DNA of 32,624 bases from Candidatus Saccharimonadota bacterium (GCA_020428005.1 JAGQNP010000008.1:1-32624), one strand, 5' to 3'. Shown: positions 14,591 through 22,679, numbered from the stretch's first letter. Notes: generated by a model not told the origin, from the sequence alone. Translations and numbers: made by a program.

Positions 14591-14902
14591 ATGGAGAAAC
14601 TATATCTAGAATCAAGAAATATTTTGCGGGCAACTTTAGTAGCCGTAGGTCTTGGCGCTACGGCATTGCTGGCAAGTGGTTGCGGACAGACAACACCACC
14701 ATCACCAGAGCAAGTCGAGAGTGATGCCCAATACTTTACTCTTGATGATGTAATTGCTGCCAATGGTGAACCAGTACATTGCTTTATGTATGGATCACAA
14801 TCAGAAGGCACAAATGCCTCAAAATCCTGGTTTGGGTTTGCATGTGATTTTGAGGGTAATGCAATATTTCCGGGTGAGACAACCAATACTACCTTAGGCT
14901 AG
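14591..14902 (+). CDS. Small lipoprotein
   Basis: A 103-residue lipoprotein of unknown function. The signal is hydrophobic with lipobox LASGC at about residues 27-31, so the mature protein would be lipid-anchored on the outer face of the membrane. Two further Cys (VHCFMY and FACDF) stand 20 residues apart, and the end is TTNTTLG, paralleling the upstream gene product. AAGGAG lies seven bases before the ATG. It is co-transcribed with the upstream gene. Confidence 0.82.
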   Translation: MEKLYLESRNILRATLVAVGLGATALLASGCGQTTPPSPEQVESDAQYFTLDDVIAANGEPVHCFMYGSQSEGTNASKSWFGFACDFEGNAIFPGETTNTTLG

Positions 14903-14904
14903 TT

Positions 14905-14941
14905 TTGAGTATGTCAAAAACTCACTTACAATAGAGTGAGT
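14905..14941 (+). promoter_or_regulatory. FKBP gene promoter with inverted repeat over the -10 box
   Basis: TTGAGT (14905-14910), 16-base spacer, TACAAT (14927-14932), then seven bases to the GTG start. ACTCACT (14920-14926) and AGTGAGT (14935-14941) form a perfect 7-bp inverted repeat around the -10 box, running into the start codon; a possible operator. Confidence 0.55.
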
Positions 14942-15587
14942 GAAAAAAGAGACATGGATAGCATTATCGCTGGGTGCAGTTATGGTAATTGCACTCAGCG
15001 GCATTGGCTTTGCTGTGTGGAGGGCTGGTCAATCTAAGACACAAAAACAGCCAGCAAAAAACTTAAAAACTACATCGGATAATAGCGATTCTCTCCTGAA
15101 TGTCGGAGATAACTCCGGTGTTGGTGGTGGTATTGGTGGAACAGCCCAAAGCCTTGGCAATAGTGGTTCTGTTGCAGGAGACAGCACGGCTAATGGCAAT
15201 AAAAAGCCAAATTTTAGTGATTATGAAAAATATAAAGACGATAAAAGTGCTCTATATGCTGACATTAAAAAAGGCGACGGTGAAGAAGTAAAAATAAAGA
15301 GCAAGGTGGATATATATTACAGGGGATATTTATTGAATGGAGAGATATTTGATAACCAGTGGCCAGCCAAACAAGGTGATACACCAAAGCCTTTTGTGTT
15401 TGAAATTGGCACAAACACTATCATACCTGGTCTTCAACAAGGGCTTGTCGGAATGAAGGATGGTGGCAAGCGATTAATAATTGTTCCCCCCGCGGCGGGT
15501 TATGGAGATAAGGGCCAGGGATCGATACCGCCAGACTCGGTGCTAATATTTGAAGTTGAATTATTAAAAGTGGAACAACCTAGCTAA
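14940..15587 (+). CDS. Membrane-anchored FKBP-type peptidyl-prolyl isomerase
   Basis: A 215-residue extracytoplasmic proline isomerase. Residues 6-27 are one TM helix, 30-100 a low-complexity Gly/Ser/Asn linker, and about 105-212 the FKBP domain: DIYYRGYLLNGEIFDNQW, FEIGTNTIIPGLQQGL and YGDKGQGSIPPDSVLIFEVEL, with the pocket Tyr, Asp and Trp/Phe in place. It probably helps fold the many exported proteins of this cell. GTG start, leaderless by promoter geometry, no Shine-Dalgarno. Its last eight bases overlap the convergent CNNM gene. Confidence 0.95.
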   Translation: MKKETWIALSLGAVMVIALSGIGFAVWRAGQSKTQKQPAKNLKTTSDNSDSLLNVGDNSGVGGGIGGTAQSLGNSGSVAGDSTANGNKKPNFSDYEKYKDDKSALYADIKKGDGEEVKIKSKVDIYYRGYLLNGEIFDNQWPAKQGDTPKPFVFEIGTNTIIPGLQQGLVGMKDGGKRLIIVPPAAGYGDKGQGSIPPDSVLIFEVELLKVEQPS

Positions 15588-16557
15588 CTCTAAATCTGTC
15601 AGCTTCGTCTTCGATCTCGTGGCCTATAATTTCTTCGAACAGATCCTCAATTGTCACGATACCAATAATTTTGCCAGACTTTTCAACAGGTATTAAGTGC
15701 GAACGAGCACCGATAAATTTACGAAACATTGTATCGAGAGCGGTTTTGCTACCAACAATTTTTGTCGGGTGAAGTTTGAGTTCTTCAACTGGGGTTGGGT
15801 TTTCATCAAAATCAATATCTACCAGGTCTTTCATGAGCAGTACACCATAACATTCGGTCTTTGCTTTATTAAAGATCGGAATACGACTATAGTTCCTATC
15901 CTTTATCTCATCGATTATTTTTGAATCAATAACTGTTCCCGGCGTGAGCCAATAAGTTTTTTCGATTCCAGTTGCAATGTCATTAACTTGTTTATTGCTC
16001 AGACTTAATGCACCACGCATTATCTCGGCCTCATCATCATCGATCTCGTTAGAGTGATTACCGATATGTTCATTAATGATCACATTTAATTCATGACGAC
16101 TATGAAGTCTGAGTTCTTCGTCACCGAGCAACTTATCAAGTAGTATTTGTAAAGGTTTTGATATAGGGTACGTTAGAATTATCATTGCGCGCAAAAGCGG
16201 TGATAAATAAGCGCAAAAACTCAGTGCGCTTCGAGCGAATAAAGCCTGAGGAATAACTTCACCAAATATGACTATGGCCATTGTACTTGCTATGCCTGCT
16301 ACTAGACCATTGAATTTATTGCCAAGAATAATTGCAGTCGTAGAGTTGACAGCAACATTACTGAAAAGTATCGCGGTCAGAGTAAGATGGCTATTTTCTC
16401 TTAATTTAATAACTTTCTTTGCTTTTTCATTACCGATTTTTACCTGACGTTTTAAGTACGCAACATCCAATGACATTATGGCTACATTCAGTCCAGAACA
16501 GACACCTGATAAACCAACCAGAATTACGATTTGAATTGTAAGAGTTAAGTTGTCCAT
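15580..16557 (-). CDS. CNNM (DUF21)-CBS membrane protein, CorC/HlyC family
   Basis: A 325-residue integral membrane protein. The DUF21/CNNM domain takes about residues 1-165, with hydrophobic helices (for example IVILVGLSGVCSGLNVAI and IASTMAIVIFGEVIPQALF). Two CBS domains follow, at about 190-260 and 265-320 (YSRIPIFNKAKTECYGVLLM; IGIVTIEDLFEEIIGHEIEDE). Related proteins bind ATP/Mg2+ with CBS and export Mg2+ or affect Co2+ resistance. The C-terminal CorC/HlyC domain found in longer members is missing. ATG with a 17-base spaced promoter upstream. Older names such as hemolysin are misleading. Confidence 0.93.
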   Translation of the reverse strand: MDNLTLTIQIVILVGLSGVCSGLNVAIMSLDVAYLKRQVKIGNEKAKKVIKLRENSHLTLTAILFSNVAVNSTTAIILGNKFNGLVAGIASTMAIVIFGEVIPQALFARSALSFCAYLSPLLRAMIILTYPISKPLQILLDKLLGDEELRLHSRHELNVIINEHIGNHSNEIDDDEAEIMRGALSLSNKQVNDIATGIEKTYWLTPGTVIDSKIIDEIKDRNYSRIPIFNKAKTECYGVLLMKDLVDIDFDENPTPVEELKLHPTKIVGSKTALDTMFRKFIGARSHLIPVEKSGKIIGIVTIEDLFEEIIGHEIEDEADRFRVS

Positions 16558-16570
16558 TCAGTTGATATTT

Positions 16571-16599
16571 ATTGTATCTTTTTGTTGAGGTGTTATCAA
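16571..16599 (-). promoter_or_regulatory. Promoter of the CNNM gene
   Basis: Minus-strand TTGATA (16594-16599), 17-base spacer, TACAAT (16571-16576). The start codon follows 13 bases later. Confidence 0.65.
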
Positions 16600-16625
16600 T
16601 TTTTGCCAGATTTTGATTATTAACC

Positions 16626-16655
16626 TTGACCAATATGAATTTACTGAAGTAGTCT
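16626..16655 (+). promoter_or_regulatory. Candidate trehalase promoter
   Basis: TTGACC (16626-16631), 18-base spacer, TAGTCT (16650-16655). Start ATG nine bases later with GAAGG between. Divergent from the CNNM promoter. Confidence 0.4.
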
Positions 16656-16664
16656 GAAGGTACT

Positions 16665-17942
16665 ATGATTGGTAAAGTAAGGAATCTGGGTAACAAAGCA
16701 CTCAATATTAAGCTGTTGCGAAAAAACAGATATCTCAATCATTCCGATGTTAAAGAAGCCCGAAAGTATATTGAAGAATATTGGGAAAACTTAATTCGTT
16801 ATCATCCTAAAGACGACGAAAGTTTATTGGGCCTACCAAAACCATATATTGTTCCTGCCCACGAAAAGGGTCATGAGTTTGATTTCAACGAAATGTATTA
16901 TTGGGATAGCTACTTTATGGTGCAGGGCAAGTTCGGCAGAAATAATAAAGAACTAGTAATGGGAATCTTAGAAGATCTGGTTTATATGCTAGATCGATAT
17001 GGGATTATTCCAAATGCATCTAGAACTTATTTAACAGGTAGGTCACAACCTCCATTTTTGACTAGTTTTATATGGGAAGTTTACGAGACATATGATCTAA
17101 ATCAAAAATGGTTAAAAAAAATGATGACTGCTGCTGAAGATGAATATCATACAGTTTGGATGGGCAAGGTAAAGCCCAATGCTCGGCAAGTATATCAAGG
17201 ACTAAGCAGATATTACGACATAAATTATGTTCACGATTTAGCAGAAACAGAAAGTGGTTGGGATATGAACACAAGGTTTAATCGAAAAGCCTTGCAATAT
17301 TTGCCCGTTGATTTGAATGCACTTTTGTACAAGTATGAAATTGATTTTGAAAAGTACTATAAATTGATCGGAAATGATCGAGTTGCTGCTGGCTGGAAGT
17401 CTGCATCTGAACATCGAAAAAAAGTTATGAATGAACTAATGTGGAGTAATTTGAAAGGGCTGTATTACGACTACAATTTTGTTAAGGAAAAAAGAGGCGT
17501 AGTCAGTTCATTAGCTACATTTTATCCAATGTGGGCTGGTATGGTTGACGAGGAACAGGCAGAGCAGCTCGTTAAATCACTCAAGAGGTTTGAAAATAAA
17601 GGTGGTTTAGCTACAACCGATACACAGCCACTGAACCAGCTTGTACCAGGATTAATGCCAACGCAGTGGGCATATCCTAATGGCTGGGCACCACTTCATT
17701 TCATAACAATACAAGGCTTAGAACGTTATGGTTATTATGATGATGCAGAAAGAATTGCAATGCGGTGGCTAAAAACTAATCTAGATTGGTTCAACAAACA
17801 CGGTGTTTTCTTAGAAAAGTATAATGTTGTCAATCCGGAAAAACCTCCGGTTAAAGGCGTATATCCTTCACAAACAGGATTTGGTTGGACTAATGCAATT
17901 TTTGAAAGACTTTGTCAGGATTATATTGATGAGCGAATCTGA
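16665..17942 (+). CDS. GH37-type trehalase
   Basis: A 425-residue (alpha/alpha)6-barrel hydrolase of the glycoside hydrolase 37 family, which splits trehalose into two glucose units. Landmarks are MYYWDSYFMVQG, TESGWDMNTRF (with candidate acid D200), QWAYPNGWAPLHFI and TGFGWTNAIFERL, plus LEKYNV. The glycine-rich GGGEY segment of enterobacterial TreA is reduced to GVYPSQ. There is no signal peptide, so it should act in the cytosol. It is shorter than TreA/TreF (about 550). In an organism with few carbon routes, trehalose from a host is a plausible energy source; this is inference. Another alpha-glucoside is possible. Confidence 0.9.
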   Translation: MIGKVRNLGNKALNIKLLRKNRYLNHSDVKEARKYIEEYWENLIRYHPKDDESLLGLPKPYIVPAHEKGHEFDFNEMYYWDSYFMVQGKFGRNNKELVMGILEDLVYMLDRYGIIPNASRTYLTGRSQPPFLTSFIWEVYETYDLNQKWLKKMMTAAEDEYHTVWMGKVKPNARQVYQGLSRYYDINYVHDLAETESGWDMNTRFNRKALQYLPVDLNALLYKYEIDFEKYYKLIGNDRVAAGWKSASEHRKKVMNELMWSNLKGLYYDYNFVKEKRGVVSSLATFYPMWAGMVDEEQAEQLVKSLKRFENKGGLATTDTQPLNQLVPGLMPTQWAYPNGWAPLHFITIQGLERYGYYDDAERIAMRWLKTNLDWFNKHGVFLEKYNVVNPEKPPVKGVYPSQTGFGWTNAIFERLCQDYIDERI

Positions 17943-18084
17943 GCTACCATGTGATGAAAAGCTTAAGTTCGATAGCAAAAAGGAAGCCAGCGCGGTTGCT
18001 CTAGCAGCGGACTGGCAAAAAGGCTCAAACCTGAGACCGTATAAGTGCAAGCACTGCAACTTGTGGCATCTTACAAGCAAGTAA
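17929..18084 (+). CDS. Zinc-knuckle miniprotein
   Basis: A 51-residue protein that overlaps the trehalase end by 14 bases. The C terminus is RPYKCKHCNLWHLTSK, a Cys-X2-Cys...His pattern that could hold a metal or nucleic acid. Similar small proteins with a PYxCxxCxxWHLT ending recur in bacteria and phages without known function. The ATG at 17929 is chosen; a longer reading would extend far inside trehalase. No Shine-Dalgarno is evident, so coupling to trehalase translation is likely. Confidence 0.7.
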   Translation: MSESELPCDEKLKFDSKKEASAVALAADWQKGSNLRPYKCKHCNLWHLTSK

Positions 18085-18087
18085 GCG

Positions 18088-18093
18088 TATAAT
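18088..18093 (+). promoter_or_regulatory. -10 box of the MazG-like gene
   Basis: A perfect TATAAT, six bases before the GTG start at 18100. A clear -35 box is not seen. It fits the leaderless pattern. Confidence 0.4.
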
Positions 18094-18099
18094 CAAAGG

Positions 18100-18417
18100 G
18101 TGATTAAGAGGGGCATGAAACTTGACGAATACCAGATGTTAGTAAGGGGTTTGGTTGTGGAGCGTGGCTTTGATCAGGAAACAGTTGCTGAAGTTTTTAT
18201 GTTGTTTCTTGAAGAAGCTGGCGAATTTGCCAAAGCGGCAAGGAAAGCGACTGGAGTAAAGGTTGATAAAAAGTCAAAAATTCACGACTTACAGGAAGAA
18301 GCTGCTGATGTGTTTTGGTTATTAATTGACTTATGTAATCGCTTGGATATAAACCTAGAAGATGCCTTCATAGAAAAAGAAAGCAAAAATCAAAAAAGAA
18401 ATTGGACAACTTCATAG
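18100..18417 (+). CDS. MazG-like nucleotide pyrophosphohydrolase
   Basis: A 105-residue all-alpha NTP pyrophosphatase. The EEXXE and EXXD metal motifs are present as LFLEEAGEFAKAAR and LQEEAADVFWLLIDLC, and the closing KNQKRNW resembles related small proteins. These enzymes cleave NTP or dNTP to the monophosphate and clean up odd nucleotides. GTG at 18100 was taken because of the perfect -10 box six bases before it; the ATG at 18115 is the alternative, with a GGGG stretch too close to serve as a Shine-Dalgarno. Confidence 0.88.
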   Translation: MIKRGMKLDEYQMLVRGLVVERGFDQETVAEVFMLFLEEAGEFAKAARKATGVKVDKKSKIHDLQEEAADVFWLLIDLCNRLDINLEDAFIEKESKNQKRNWTTS

Positions 18418-18556
18418 CAGATATCTTTGATTTACTGTAAACTATTCGTTGAAATGACAGCATATTTACCTGAGTTATTTAACTCCGTTATGATGCCCAA
18501 CTAGGGCTAGTAATTTTTTTCTTTCAGATTTTATGTCAAACTAAGCAGGTAAACTT

Positions 18557-20002
18557 ATGAATTATTATGTAACAACTTCAATACCGTATGTTAATGGGGA
18601 ACCTCATATAGGGTTTGGTATGGAACTAGTTCAAGCAGATGTTCTTGCCAGAGCAGCTCGTCAACGAAACAATAAAGTTCTCTTCTCTACAGGTGCAGAT
18701 GAACATGGTGGCAAGATTGCGGAGAAAGCCAGAGAAAAAGGCATTGACACAAAAATATTTACAGATCAAATGAGTCAGAATTTTCGTGATCTAGGAAAAC
18801 TATTAAATATCAGCAATGATAGATTTGTAAGAACAACAGATGCTGGTCATGAGCAACGTGCTCAATTGGTTTGGGAAGCATTAGACAAAGATATTTACAA
18901 ATCCAAATACACTGGCCTTTATTGCACAGGTTGTGAGGCATTTGTAACTGAAGCAATTGCTAAGGAAAATAATGGACAGTGTCCAAATCACGAACGCGCT
19001 TATGAGAAGATAGAAGAAGAAAATTATTTTTTTAAACTTAGTTCATATTCTGCACAAATAGAAAAAGCTATCAAGGACGGTAGTTTAAAGATTGTTCCAA
19101 AGACAAAAAGGAACGAGATACTAAGTGTTATTCACGAAGGACTTGAGGATATTAGTATTTCTCGCCCAAAGGATAAGATTTCTTGGGGAATTCCAGTACC
19201 AGGAGATGATACTCAGGTAATGTACGTTTGGTTTGAGGCTTTAATGAACTATATAACAGTACTTGGCTATCCTGAACATTCTGATTTTAAAAGCTACTGG
19301 CCAGCCAATGTACAAGTTATAGGCAAGGATATCTTGAGGTTTCATGCTGCTATATGGCCAGGTATGCTAATTGCACTAAAACTTCCACTACCCAAACAGC
19401 TATACGTTCATGGGTTTATAACTATCACTGGTCAAAAAATAAGTAAAAGTACCGGTTTGGTTGTTCATCCAAAAGAAATTGTCGATAAATATAGTGCAGA
19501 TGTGTTTCGTTACTACTTTTTAAAACATATACCTTCTTACAATGATGGTGATTTTAGTTGGGAAAAACTAGAAGCCGCCTACAATAATGAACTTGCCAAT
19601 GAACTTGGAAATGCTGTGCAACGAACAGCAGCCATGATTAAGCTGTACCAAAACAATATTATCGGCAATACTCCAGAAGCCACTCATGATGTTGCGCAGT
19701 ATTGGGAGGCACTTGATGATTGTAGATTTGATAAAGCACTTGAAGAAGTGTGGGAACAGGTCAGGGGTCTAAATCAATATATTGATGAGACCAAGCCCTG
19801 GGAAATTCATAAGCAAGGTGACACAGAACATCTTAGAGAAGTCCTAGCATATCAAGTAACTTGTCTACTTGAAATTGCTGAATTACTGGAGCCTTTCATG
19901 CCGGAAACGTCTACAAAAATACGCCAAACTTTTGAAACCGGTGTTGTAAGACCCATTGATGGTACTTTGTTTCCGAAGTCTGAAAAAGTAACCACAGGCT
20001 AG
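18557..20002 (+). CDS. metG: Methionyl-tRNA synthetase (short form)
   Basis: Charges tRNA-Met with methionine. HIGF (17-20) is the HIGH motif and KISKS (294-298) the KMSKS loop. A zinc-type CX2C is in LYCTGCEAF, followed by GQCPNH, so the knuckle is present in a single CX2C...CX2H form. The anticodon-binding domain starts at YNNELANELGNAVQRTAAMI. It has 481 residues and lacks the C-terminal tRNA-binding (EMAP-like) domain found in longer bacterial forms. The 139-base stretch upstream has a weak GCCC/GGGC hairpin with a T-run, but no clear promoter. AGG lies before ATG. Confidence 0.96.
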   Translation: MNYYVTTSIPYVNGEPHIGFGMELVQADVLARAARQRNNKVLFSTGADEHGGKIAEKAREKGIDTKIFTDQMSQNFRDLGKLLNISNDRFVRTTDAGHEQRAQLVWEALDKDIYKSKYTGLYCTGCEAFVTEAIAKENNGQCPNHERAYEKIEEENYFFKLSSYSAQIEKAIKDGSLKIVPKTKRNEILSVIHEGLEDISISRPKDKISWGIPVPGDDTQVMYVWFEALMNYITVLGYPEHSDFKSYWPANVQVIGKDILRFHAAIWPGMLIALKLPLPKQLYVHGFITITGQKISKSTGLVVHPKEIVDKYSADVFRYYFLKHIPSYNDGDFSWEKLEAAYNNELANELGNAVQRTAAMIKLYQNNIIGNTPEATHDVAQYWEALDDCRFDKALEEVWEQVRGLNQYIDETKPWEIHKQGDTEHLREVLAYQVTCLLEIAELLEPFMPETSTKIRQTFETGVVRPIDGTLFPKSEKVTTG

Positions 20003-20004
20003 CT

Positions 20005-20772
20005 GTGGAATTTATTGATACCCATTGCCACATTCATTTTTCTGACTACAAGTCAGATCCTGATCAAGTAATATCTGAAGCTCTGAACAATAGAATTACA
20101 AAAATGATATGCGTTGGCTGCACTTTAGATGACAGTCGAATTGGGGTTGAATTTGTTAGTTCTCGCGATAATTGCTGGGCTACAATCGGCCTACATCCGC
20201 ACGAGGCTAAAAAATACAAAGGCAACAGCAATCTCCAGGAAGAATTTACACAGTTAGTAGATAAACCAAAGGTGGTAGCTATAGGCGAAACAGGCCTTGA
20301 TTTTTATTATAATAATTCACCGAAGAATGCTCAGATTAGTATTTTGGAGTTTCAACTTGAATTGGCACAAAAAAATAATCTTCCAGTTATTTTTCATGTA
20401 CGTGATGCATTCGATGATTTTTGGCCAATATTTGATAATTTTAAGGACATAAGAGGTGTTATTCATAGTTTTAGTTCAAATGTCGATGATTTAGATAATG
20501 CATTGTCTCGTGGTTTGCACGTGGGTTTAAATGGAATTATGACATTTGCAAAAGACGATGCACTATTGGATGCAGCTAAAGCTGTTCCGTTGCAAAAATT
20601 ACTTCTTGAAACAGACGCCCCCTTCTTGACTCCTGTGCCCTTTCGTGGTACAATCTGCGAGCCTAAGCATGTACGTGTCACGGCGGAGTTTTTAGCTAAC
20701 CTGAGAGGGGAATCCCTGGAGGAGTTAGCAGCTGCGACATGCAAGAATGCCCAAGCGTTGTTTAATATATAG
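20005..20772 (+). CDS. tatD: TatD-family metal-dependent DNase
   Basis: A 255-residue TIM-barrel hydrolase with 3'-5' nuclease activity in the known members. Metal ligands and motifs are visible: DTHCHIHF (6-ish), GETGLDFYY, FHVRDAF, VIHSFSS and ETDAPFLTPVP. The start is GTG, two bases after the metG stop, so it is co-transcribed. metG-tatD adjacency is widely conserved (metS-yabD in Bacillus). D-aminoacyl-tRNA deacylase function has been reported for related proteins and would fit the neighbour, but the sequence does not decide. Confidence 0.95.
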   Translation: MEFIDTHCHIHFSDYKSDPDQVISEALNNRITKMICVGCTLDDSRIGVEFVSSRDNCWATIGLHPHEAKKYKGNSNLQEEFTQLVDKPKVVAIGETGLDFYYNNSPKNAQISILEFQLELAQKNNLPVIFHVRDAFDDFWPIFDNFKDIRGVIHSFSSNVDDLDNALSRGLHVGLNGIMTFAKDDALLDAAKAVPLQKLLLETDAPFLTPVPFRGTICEPKHVRVTAEFLANLRGESLEELAAATCKNAQALFNI

Positions 20773-20788
20773 CTTACAAAAGGAAGAG

Positions 20789-21079
20789 ATGCATTCAATT
20801 GACGAAAAAGTTATAGAACGATTACACCGCTATCCAAGTGATGAAGTGGGTCAGGTTGCGTTTGACCGTGATCAACATGAGCTGGAGCGGGCAAGGCAAA
20901 ATATTGCACGTCTAGGTATAGAAGAAAGCCCAGAAGAATTAATAGCACAATCTGCTCAAACAAAACCAGAAGCCAAAACTCCCATAAAGTCAGAACCAAC
21001 GGTTCCGCATGTTAATGATGGAGTATTGGATATCGATGTAATTCGTTTGCAAGTTGAACAAGCACAAAGGGCAGCATAA
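20789..21079 (+). CDS. Hypothetical protein
   Basis: Not recognised. A 96-residue soluble, acidic and helical protein (ERLHRYPSDEVGQVAFDRDQ) with a Pro/Lys/Thr-rich middle (KPEAKTPIKSEPTVPH) that is probably flexible. ATG 20789 has GGAAGAG directly ahead; an upstream in-frame reading would overlap tatD. It is in the metG-tatD unit and followed by another unknown after two bases. Confidence 0.72.
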   Translation: MHSIDEKVIERLHRYPSDEVGQVAFDRDQHELERARQNIARLGIEESPEELIAQSAQTKPEAKTPIKSEPTVPHVNDGVLDIDVIRLQVEQAQRAA

Positions 21080-21081
21080 TT

Positions 21082-21447
21082 ATGATCCAGAAAGTTATTT
21101 CTAACTTTGCTAGAAACAAGCAGTCCGAGAGGCGTCAGAGCATTCGTCGCAATTTATTAAGATTAGAAGCGAAAATTGGTGGCCAGGTATTTGGTAAGAT
21201 TCCGGCAGGCCATAGTCGGGAATTTTTTTGTCTTGACGAGCATAGTTGGGTTTGGCACGAGGAGTGGATTGACCATAATGGCAATAGACAGTCGATGACT
21301 ACAAGATATGAAATACGCCCTAGTGGATTAATCAAGGTTCAAAATGGTCACTATCAGCCAGTATCTTACGAGGAAGCAAAAAGGTTTAAAGTAGCTACTG
21401 ATCGATACTTTAAAAGAGTTAGATCGGAAATATACGCTAGCATATAA
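21082..21447 (+). CDS. Conserved-looking hypothetical protein
   Basis: Not recognised. A 121-residue basic protein without membrane segments. The core has many aromatic residues (LDEHSWVWHEEWIDHNG, TTRYEIRPSGLIKVQNGHY) and looks like a small beta-rich domain, flanked by basic helices (RNKQSERRQSIRRNLLRL and AKRFKVATDRYFKRVRSEI). The rich set of Trp and His suggests a ligand or nucleic acid site. It ends the metG unit, since a new promoter zone follows. Confidence 0.75.
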   Translation: MIQKVISNFARNKQSERRQSIRRNLLRLEAKIGGQVFGKIPAGHSREFFCLDEHSWVWHEEWIDHNGNRQSMTTRYEIRPSGLIKVQNGHYQPVSYEEAKRFKVATDRYFKRVRSEIYASI

Positions 21448-21467
21448 CAGTTTTATTAGGGACTTTC

Positions 21468-21484
21468 TAACTATAGAATAGTTA
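21468..21484 (+). promoter_or_regulatory. Perfect inverted repeat before cysteine desulfurase gene
   Basis: TAACTAT-AGA-ATAGTTA, ending three bases before ATG 21488. It covers possible -10 sequences (TATAGA or TAGAAT). A bound repressor here would stop transcription; the -35 region is weak. Confidence 0.5.
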
Positions 21485-21487
21485 TAT

Positions 21488-22627
21488 ATGATCACTCAAA
21501 ATTATTTTGATTATGCTGCTGCAACACCTATGAATTCGGAGGTTGTTGACTCTATGCTTCCATATTTTAGTGATGATTTTTTTAATCCTTCTTCCGATTA
21601 TTTGAATGCTAAAAAAATTGCAAAAGATATTCAAACTGCAAGACAGGACATCGCTAGCTGTTTAGGAGTCAAGCCAACAGAGATAATCTTTACAGCTGGG
21701 GGAACTGAAGCAAATAATCTAGCAATCAGTGGCGTTGCAGAAAAGTATTCTGGATCTACTTTGGCATGTTCTGTTGTCGAACATAAGTCCGTAATAGCTC
21801 CTACATTGCGCTATAAGCACAAACTTCTTGAAGTTGATAAAACTGGTGTCATAAATCTTTCAAAGCTTAAACAAGAAATTACAGATGACGTAGTCCTAGT
21901 AAGTTTGATATTAGCAAATAATGAAATAGGTACTATTATGCCTATGAAAGAAACTTCGCGGATCATTCAAAAAATAAGGGATTCAAGAAAATCGAAAAAA
22001 AATAATCTACCATTATTGCTTCATACGGACGCGAGTCAAGCTGGAAACTATCTCTCACTTAAACCCTACTCTTTAGGTGTTGACATGATGACCATAAATG
22101 GTGGAAAAATATATGGGCCCAAACAATCGGGAATATTATATGTTAAAACCGGTATAGATATTCATCCGCTTGTAATTGGCGGTGGCCAAGAGCGCGGTTT
22201 GCGTAGTGGAACAGAAAATGTTGCTGGAATTATTGGTTTCGCAAAAGCATTAATTATGTCCCAAAACCTTAGAGAGCAAGAGCTCAAGAGAATGCAAAAA
22301 CTTCACAAACTATTCGTACGTGAACTTAATCAAAATATCCCAAACGCAATTATTAATGGTTCAAAGAAACGTCTACCCAATAATTTGCATATTACTGTCC
22401 CTGGTATTGATAATGAACGTGTAATGATGATTCTTGATGAACGTGGCTACCAGGTTGCAGTTGGTTCTGCCTGTAATGCTAGTAGTGAAGAGCCTTCACA
22501 CGTTTTGCGTGCTATAGGTTTAAGTGACAAAGATGCCAGATCTAGTTTAAGATTTACTATGGGTAGATTCACGTCCGAAGAATCTATTAAAGGCTTGATA
22601 AAAAATCTCTCAGAAATATGCGGGTAG
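21488..22627 (+). CDS. Cysteine desulfurase (NifS/IscS-like)
   Basis: A 379-residue class V PLP enzyme that takes sulfur from cysteine for Fe-S clusters or tRNA thiolation. The PLP Lys is K207 in NGGKIYGPKQ; the usual His just before this Lys is replaced by Gly. The catalytic Cys329 is in GSACNASSEEPSH, on a short loop as in group I (NifS/IscS) enzymes. LHTDASQAG holds the PLP-binding Asp. No iscU, iscR or mnmA lies next to it. tRNA thiolation is as likely as cluster assembly. The overlapping palindrome at the promoter hints at specific control. Confidence 0.94.
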   Translation: MITQNYFDYAAATPMNSEVVDSMLPYFSDDFFNPSSDYLNAKKIAKDIQTARQDIASCLGVKPTEIIFTAGGTEANNLAISGVAEKYSGSTLACSVVEHKSVIAPTLRYKHKLLEVDKTGVINLSKLKQEITDDVVLVSLILANNEIGTIMPMKETSRIIQKIRDSRKSKKNNLPLLLHTDASQAGNYLSLKPYSLGVDMMTINGGKIYGPKQSGILYVKTGIDIHPLVIGGGQERGLRSGTENVAGIIGFAKALIMSQNLREQELKRMQKLHKLFVRELNQNIPNAIINGSKKRLPNNLHITVPGIDNERVMMILDERGYQVAVGSACNASSEEPSHVLRAIGLSDKDARSSLRFTMGRFTSEESIKGLIKNLSEICG

Positions 22628-22628
22628 C

Positions 22629-22656
22629 TTGCAACAAATATACAGTAGGATATACT
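22629..22656 (+). promoter_or_regulatory. Promoter of the F1-like operon
   Basis: TTGCAA (22629-22634), 16-base spacer, TATACT (22651-22656), starting within a few bases of the desulfurase stop. Transcription should begin near 22663, giving a short leader with GAGGA before ATG 22680. Confidence 0.65.
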
Positions 22657-22679
22657 GGAAGAGGACATATTAAAAGAAA

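Noticed and set aside
18480-18530. GCCC-AACTA-GGGC with following T-run before metG as a terminator or T-box-like element
   Set aside because: The stem has only four pairs and no T-box sequence or specifier stem is present.
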